Shown piece after piece: positions 58,186 to 64,000 of a stretch of DNA of 64,000 nt. The DNA is from Glossina fuscipes (taxonomy: Eukaryota > Arthropoda > Insecta > Diptera > Glossinidae). How positions within the stretch are numbered: the first letter of the stretch is position 1; each line of letters opens with the position of its first letter. Both the position numbers and the translations under genes were made by a program. The notes below the pieces were generated by a model. The model ran no database searches, was not told the origin of the DNA, and saw only the letters and a list, made by a program, of their open reading frames with translations. The DNA lies in the NCBI RefSeq assembly GCF_014805625.2, contig NW_023998431.1:488687-552686 (forward strand), written 5' to 3'.

Positions 58186-60799
58186 ATTTATGGTGCAAGA
58201 GCTTCTTTGCCAACTATTACTGATCAATACTTTGTTAAATTTATATGCGTTGATAGGCGACTACGTTGAGAAAGAAAGAATAACCGTGAAGTTGTGGATC
58301 GCGCTGATGAGAAAATGAAGAGCACAACCTAATTTACAATGTGACTGATCGAATTCAATTTGAAAGCGCCATTCATCGTATAACATTTATTTAACGACCG
58401 TCTTTTTGGTTAATTACTGCAACAGATCTTTTATTTGGAAAAAGTCTCCGCCCAATCAATATGAAAGCCGCGCTATATTTCTATCCTGCTTAACAATAAC
58501 AATAAAATATCGGGTGGCAAAGCTGAAAAGAGACCGTATGAGCTGCTAAGACGAATATCGGAGCAGTCGACCGAATAAGAAACCCATACCGGACATGATG
58601 AAGAAAATTCATTCATAGCGGTATTCGCTAACCATTGGATGAAAGAACAGAACCTAGCAGACACGGTAAGCAATGCAAAAATTTGCTTTACATTCCCTAT
58701 TGACTGGAAATTTGCGTTTGCGCGCAATGGAACGAAAATTTTGCGAAGATTTTTCAATCGAATGCTCAGTGAAATTTCGCAAAAACAAACTCGAGTTTTG
58801 GCTCCAATTCTTAACCATGTATACAGCATCAGTCAATAAGTTTCCATCTGACCCGAAATAGAGTTGGAAGAAAGCAAAGACCTTGATCTGCGGTTAGCAG
58901 CATTTGATGCATAGTCAAAATTATAGAATGGATTATTCGAAATGCTTGCTTCCCTACACCCATCACTCGCCAAATTTAGTTCATTTAAGATATTTTCTCT
59001 TTTCTTCCTAAAAAAAACGAACCTAAGGCGAAAGATTTGCAAAAATTAGATAATGGAATCTGCGTTGTGAGTTTCTGTCCCTATTTTACGAAGATCGATA
59101 GTTCGTACTATAGTTAGAGCACCGAAGCTTACTACTTACGAGACTGTCCTAAGAAATACAAATATTGTTTTCAAACTTTTTATGGTTTCTTTGTCAATTC
59201 GGGTAATTTTGCGATTATCTTCGTGCAACTTTAGTGAAACTTCTGCAAGATATCGCAAGCATTTGTACAAAATTTCTAATCGATATCAACGTTTTAGCAA
59301 TTTATTTTTTATTTATCTTATCTTTACCAGCTCAGCCAAGCATGTAGGGTACAATTTCAAAAAACTCTTATAACAACAAGACGATGAAAGGATAGATCTA
59401 ATTAATTGAGCCCATATACCTCTTAACAGTAGTGTGTAATCGACAGTAAGTTATTGTGATGCCTAGTCTGCACTTTATGTTTGGACTGAACCTTGGAAAG
59501 ACCGTCCCGACCTTGGGTGAAATAACCCGATCGGCATTCTTGTTAATTGTTTCTATCGCTTGAAAATTTTCATCATAATTTTTATAAATTTTTTTGGTTT
59601 TTTTTTTTTCTTATTTTTAAGTCTTGCAACGTTGTACATGATTTACAAATTACTCGGAAACAAAACATTGAATTTAATTTGCATTCTGCTTTCAATTACA
59701 AACTCCAAAGGCGTGTAATGTATTTTATATAAATAACATATTCCGAAAATCATATGGTGAGAAATTATTTCTTATTTTAGAACATGATGATATAAGCAAT
59801 TGTAGATTGGTTTAAATATGAATCGAAAACTATAGCTGAAAGAGAGAAACATTTATTACATATATATATATATTATTTTATTAGCTTTATATACTTTTTG
59901 CATAAATTAACCTATAAATGATTTCTTAATATTTTCTCTTTATTTGAAAAACAATATAAATAAATTTTAAAATGAATAATCAAAAGCTTTAAAGCGCATT
60001 AAATATTTGCATCAGTTATCTGGTGCAACATAAGTGTTTTTTAGAAAAATCATTTTTTCAAAAAATATTTTTATAGATTTATTTTTATTTATTTATTTAT
60101 TTATTTCTCTTTCCTTTGTTTTTTTTTTTTTTATGATCTGTTATTTGCCAGGTTGAGTAACAAATACTTATATCTAAACTCTTACGTACATTGAAAAATA
60201 TCTAGATATCTTCAGTAGGTCAATAAGCATATTCACCTAAATTTATGCAAAAGCTTATTGTTATACCTTCTTACATTGTATTTTTAAATAATTCTAGTTA
60301 TAAGTTCTGCACATTTACCTTACTTGGGCGGCCAGTGCTGATTACGGTGAAACTTTGAGACTGCCTGTTTGAAAAAACCATTGCTCAAACTTTTAAGACA
60401 CAACGGCGTACATTTCTATAATAAAGTTTCTTACAATAAATATTGTTGTTGTAGTATGCTTTATTAAGCATCTATCTATCTATCCTCTGAACTTCGTTAA
60501 ATAAATGTTATTTTAGAAAATTTCGAAAAATCGTAGATCATTGCCTTTACCGCAACTTAAAATATACTTTTTTATGTAAAAATTTTAAATAATAATTATA
60601 AATACTGCATAGGGAAAAATTGTGTAAAAATTTTTGCATTAAAAGTAAAAACACATTTATTTGCCTTGTATTTGTGAAGAGATAAAAAGAGAAGGTAAGA
60701 AAAACGAAAGCATCAACAAAACCCATGACCAACAAGCCAACAACAAATTTACCTTTTATCCTATCACATTTCGAATTTACCCTTCGCTACTTATTTGAC
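58186..60799. other. unassigned stretch with an unexplained open region
   Basis: At 58473-58861 several frames are open at once, the longest 118 codons on the minus strand, and the base composition is less AT-rich than around it. I recognise no protein family in either direction. The rest includes a TTTA-rich tract (60080-60107), a T-run at 60118-60133 and AT-rich sequence without features. Confidence 0.5.
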
Positions 60800-61735
60800 T
60801 TTTTATACCCTACACCAACTGTGGCAAGGGGTATATGAACTTTTTGCCGATGTCTACAACGGCCGAAAGAACTTGAGATAGATCCACTCTTTCATGTCGA
60901 TTAATTCAGTATCACCATCTGAAACGATTTAAGCCCATCTGTCCGTCTGTCCCTTTTGCTTTCTGGTGTTCAGTCGATAGGCCACAAATTTTTAAGATAT
61001 TTTGATGGAATTTGACACAAAAGCACAAAAACACACAACTCTTGGCCCATGGACGAACCCGAAACGAACCCGACGAAAAGTCACGAACTAATAGTATTTC
61101 GATATTTTAAATTGTTGCGAAAATAACTCTTCCCACGAAAACTGAGTCTTTACATGGCAAAACAGTTCAATTCTCAACACTTCATGGTGAAAATTTCTCA
61201 ATAATAATAATTTGATATAGAAATTAAATTACCCAGGTAATTTCCAGTCTATACAAGGGTCTAGTGAAATATAAGCTCTTTTATGGCTAAAGTTCAATCC
61301 AATTTTATCATATTCAACCCTTGTATGCCAAAAACATTTTAACATTTTCATTATGAAATGAAAAGTTGTCCATTAGGGATTTGATATATGTAGATCTATA
61401 TTTTATATCTCAGCATATATAGGGACCCCCATAAAAAGCAACCTCTAGCCCAGTCAAGTTTGTAGTTTTTTTTATGAGAAAGTAATTGAAAAATAATGAA
61501 TTTCTTGACAAATAAATTAAGCTCGCTATATTTGAACCATGTTAGCTGACCTTTTGATCATCCTCCATTATGCGAGCTTTCGTGAAAGGTATGTGGGCTT
61601 CCACGCATAAGAATAATAATATATCAGTTTTGGTGTATTAGCAGAAAAATGTGTGATCAACTGTATTAAGCAAAGTAGAGTAGGATATCTAATAGTCAGC
61701 TTTGCCCAACCATAATGTTTTTATGTGTTTTTTTT
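60800..61735 (+). repeat. repeat A, longest intact-looking copy, plus orientation
   Basis: Head TTTTATACCCTACACCAACT, GTGGCAAGGGGTATATGAAC. Then ATCTGTCCGTCTGTCCC, TTTAAGATATTTTGATGGAA, CAACACTTCATGGTGAAAAT, GGGACCCCCATAAAAAGC and, at the tail, GTAGAGTAGGATATCTAATA, GTCAGCTTTGCCCAACCATA, ATG plus a T-run. Its 5' TACCCTACACCA is mirrored near the tail by AGAGTAGGATATC, an imperfect inverse. No open frame of note. Confidence 0.85.
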
Positions 61736-62384
61736 TTCTTCCTTTTACATCTTTTTGTTTAAAACCACACAAAAAATGAGGTGTTAACTTAGTAAATATG
61801 TTGCTCCCCGTTCTGCTATAAATGTATTCTCTCTCTCTATTTGTCTTTGAATGCGCTGGGAATTTCCATTCTATTGCAACATGGCTGAGAAAGGTAAGAA
61901 AATCTCCATTACATCCCATTGCTGAGAGAGATACATGTACGTGTACGAACTAATGAAAAAATAAAGCCTCTGCGGAATTGGTCTTTTTACTTTGCTTGAC
62001 CAACATTAAACAGAAGTTGCTAAAACACCTAAAAACCATTAGCAAATACTTATTGAAATAATTACAAGCGGACAATAAGAGTGCAATATATTAAGGTTTT
62101 AATAAAAAGTTTAAGACTGGCATTGGAGTTTATAAAATGAAAAAATTTTTGCTTCTAAAAGGTAAATAATATTTGAGTAAATGCAGTATAGCGTGCAGCA
62201 TAGCGTATTTAAGCATTAACAGGTAATGGGAGTAGTCATGAGCAGAATGGTTAATTTTTAAATAGATCAAGGGAACTTTAAGTAACTCAATTGGTTTCTA
62301 TACTTTATCTAAAACATATTAAAACACGCAAACTGCCACGCAAAGCCGACCGATCTAATACCTTAGACCACTGTTAATTAGTAG
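61736..62384. other. unassigned spacer
   Basis: A CT-rich patch lies near 61830-61840. No gene recognised. Confidence 0.5.
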
Positions 62385-63050
62385 CAAAGAACGCTGTCGA
62401 ATTTATTCATGCTACTCGTGCGAAGAGCATATTAAGTTTGAGACGCTGTATGTAATAACCCGAAGGGCTTCAGATATATTCAATGTTTATTATACCAATC
62501 CAAGCCGAGTCACTTTCTATATCGGCACAACCTTGTCTGCCCGTTTGTCCGTTGGTCGGATGCGGCAAATTTTTTAAACCCCCTTCCACGTTGTCGTTGT
62601 TATTGTATGAGAAAGAGCATTAAATTTTCATATTGTATAGTGAAAATTAGTCATATAATAGAAATTTTCCATGGATATTAAATGGTCCAAATTTTACCTG
62701 CAAGGATATAATTTTGGACCCCTCTATTCTATGCAAGGATTTTCATCGAAAATAAGCCGTTATTTGGCAAAACTGTCCAACATAATTTTAGACTTTTACG
62801 AAGAAAACTAATAAAAGTAATAAAATCTTTAAAAAGTATATTAATTTTGCTAAACTTGGATCACACCAAGTGATGTTTATGGACAGCCTTCAATACAAGG
62901 GCTTCCATTATAAATATGCTTTTACATGAAAAGAATATATAACTTTTGCTTTATTATCACGAAAATGAATGAATAGATATATTAGGCGAATTGGTGGAGG
63001 GTGTTTTTTTGGGTCGGTTTTGTCCAACGATAATGTTGTTATTTCTCGGA
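62385..63050 (+). repeat. repeat A copy with degraded head
   Basis: Degraded head CGTGCGAAGAGCATATTAAG TTTGAGACGC, then GCCCGTTTGTCCGTTGGTC, ATTTTGGACCCCTCTATTCT, GCAAGGATTTTCATCG. The tail is well kept: TTAGGCGAATTGGTGGAGGG, TCGGTTTTGTCCAACGATAA. Confidence 0.75.
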
Positions 63051-63539
63051 AATAAATGCAGTATTTTTGCAGGAGTATGGAAGGAAATTTATAGGAGTGT
63101 ACGGTATTGTTTCTATGGCAAAACAACGTTTTGCGTCGATTTTCATCGATAAATTTAGAAATGGAAATCATTTTACATCTATTCTTGATCGGTTATGTAT
63201 CTTAATCGGAAGTTTCCACACTGTTTGTTCGGCTATAAATGGCTTCAAGTTTGGCAAAAACACTGCATGTTCCGGCAGGTAGACCGGCATGCGCAAAGAA
63301 CACGTCCGTAGCAGCTTTGTTTACAAAAAAACAAAAAAAATGAATAAATAAATTTGGTTTTCGAGCTACTGCTCATAAACTACAACCCATGAACAACAAT
63401 GAAAATTTTCATGTACATTTACGTTCATGTATATTCGGAAGCAAGCAAATATAGTTTTGTCAATCCTTTTCATTTAGCACCTTTATCGAAATTAACTTTT
63501 CCGCGATGAAAAGTCGTACAAATGACTCCATCAAATTCA
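63051..63539. other. unassigned stretch
   Basis: A 71-codon plus frame at 63067-63282 shows no known domain. Nothing else recognised. Confidence 0.5.
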
Positions 63540-63690
63540 AATTTTCAAAAGAGTATGTCCTTCGGTCTCATCATGCATCAAGCTTCATCGACAATTGCTA
63601 GTTGTGATTTGAACACTGCGAGGACGTGGACGTGGACAGACACATAGGCAGACTTAAATCAATTCGTTAAACGATTATGAATTGCGATGT
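63540..63690 (-). repeat. repeat A fragment, minus orientation
   Basis: CATGCATCAAGCTTCATCGA, AATTGCTAGTTGTGATTTGA AC, GACAGACACATAGGCAGACT and TAAATCAATTCGTTAAACGA resemble the inverted head-middle of repeat A. Confidence 0.5.
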
Positions 63691-64000
63691 TTATGAATTG
63701 AATTTAAATCGTGCATGATAGATGTATTGTGCCATCTATAGACCCAATTACGATTCTGTACGCATTACGTTTCAATTGTTTGTTTGCGAAATGTGTACCG
63801 GAAAATGTAAAAATCCAATGGGAAAATGTTACGAAGAATGTCATGTAATCAATATAAGGAATTGATTTACTTTCCTTTTTCCTTTGCACACTTATTTCTT
63901 GCGTAACAAGGGAAGATTGTGAACGAACTTAAAAGACTGTAAAGTGTGCAATACAGGTTAAACCAACGTGAAGCTTTTGAGAGGCACGACATGCTTCGGA
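63691..64000. other. unassigned right edge of the window
   Basis: No gene or repeat recognised in the last 310 bases. Confidence 0.5.

Overview
This looks like a non-coding stretch of an insect nuclear genome, most likely from a schizophoran fly. Four things point there: a strongly AT-rich base composition, long poly-A/poly-T and CT/CA/AT microsatellites, a tRNA-Cys of the fly type, and a set of decayed mariner, Tc3-like, piggyBac-like, jockey-like and R1-like elements. A tephritid or related acalyptrate is my guess, not something the sequence proves. I find no convincing host protein-coding gene on either strand. The longest open frames are about 60-123 codons, most lie in simple sequence or repeats, and none has a recognisable host domain. 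The window therefore reads as deep intergenic DNA or the inside of a very large intron.

The only intact gene is a solitary tRNA-Cys(GCA) at 19672-19743 with internal A and B boxes and a T-run terminator. The rest is a layered transposon graveyard. The commonest component is a dispersed repeat (called repeat A here) of up to about 1 kb, with at least 21 recognisable whole or partial copies. It starts with TATACCCTACACCA and carries the inverse of that motif close to its other end. A second family (repeat B, at least five pieces) and a third short motif (repeat C, two copies) also recur.

From left to right: 1-10 kb is mostly unassigned AT-rich sequence with a 640-bp mariner-like element bounded by inverted repeats (8295-8934). 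At 10.8-11.2 kb there is a roughly 400-bp mariner-type MITE with good terminal inverted repeats and TA flanks. At 13.4-15.1 kb there are repeat B and A pieces. At 16.6-17.0 kb an internally deleted mariner joins an N-terminal helix-turn-helix piece to a C-terminal piece. At 18-19 kb there is a long repeat A copy beside a 39-nt A-run, then the tRNA, then the 3' end of an R1-like LINE (20.8-21.6 kb). At 24.4-25.9 kb lies the most informative nest: a broken Tc3-like transposase abuts repeat A, and that repeat A copy is itself interrupted by a reverse-oriented nuclear copy of mitochondrial ND2 (NUMT).

From 28 to 34 kb several repeat A copies lie among simple sequence. A jockey-like LINE reverse-transcriptase fragment, including the YADD motif, lies on the minus strand at 37.6-38.35 kb and is cut off by repeat A. 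A second Tc3-like fragment (42.9-43.25 kb) is also followed closely by repeat A. A piggyBac-like element flanked by TTAA lies at 44826-45575, beside a mariner C-terminal scrap. From 49 to 63.7 kb the window is dominated by repeat A copies in plus orientation. No CRISPR array, operon or bacterial signal is present, and I did not find an undescribed functional system. The items most worth following up are the nested NUMT, the structure of repeat A, the two MITE-like elements and a C/G-run palindrome.
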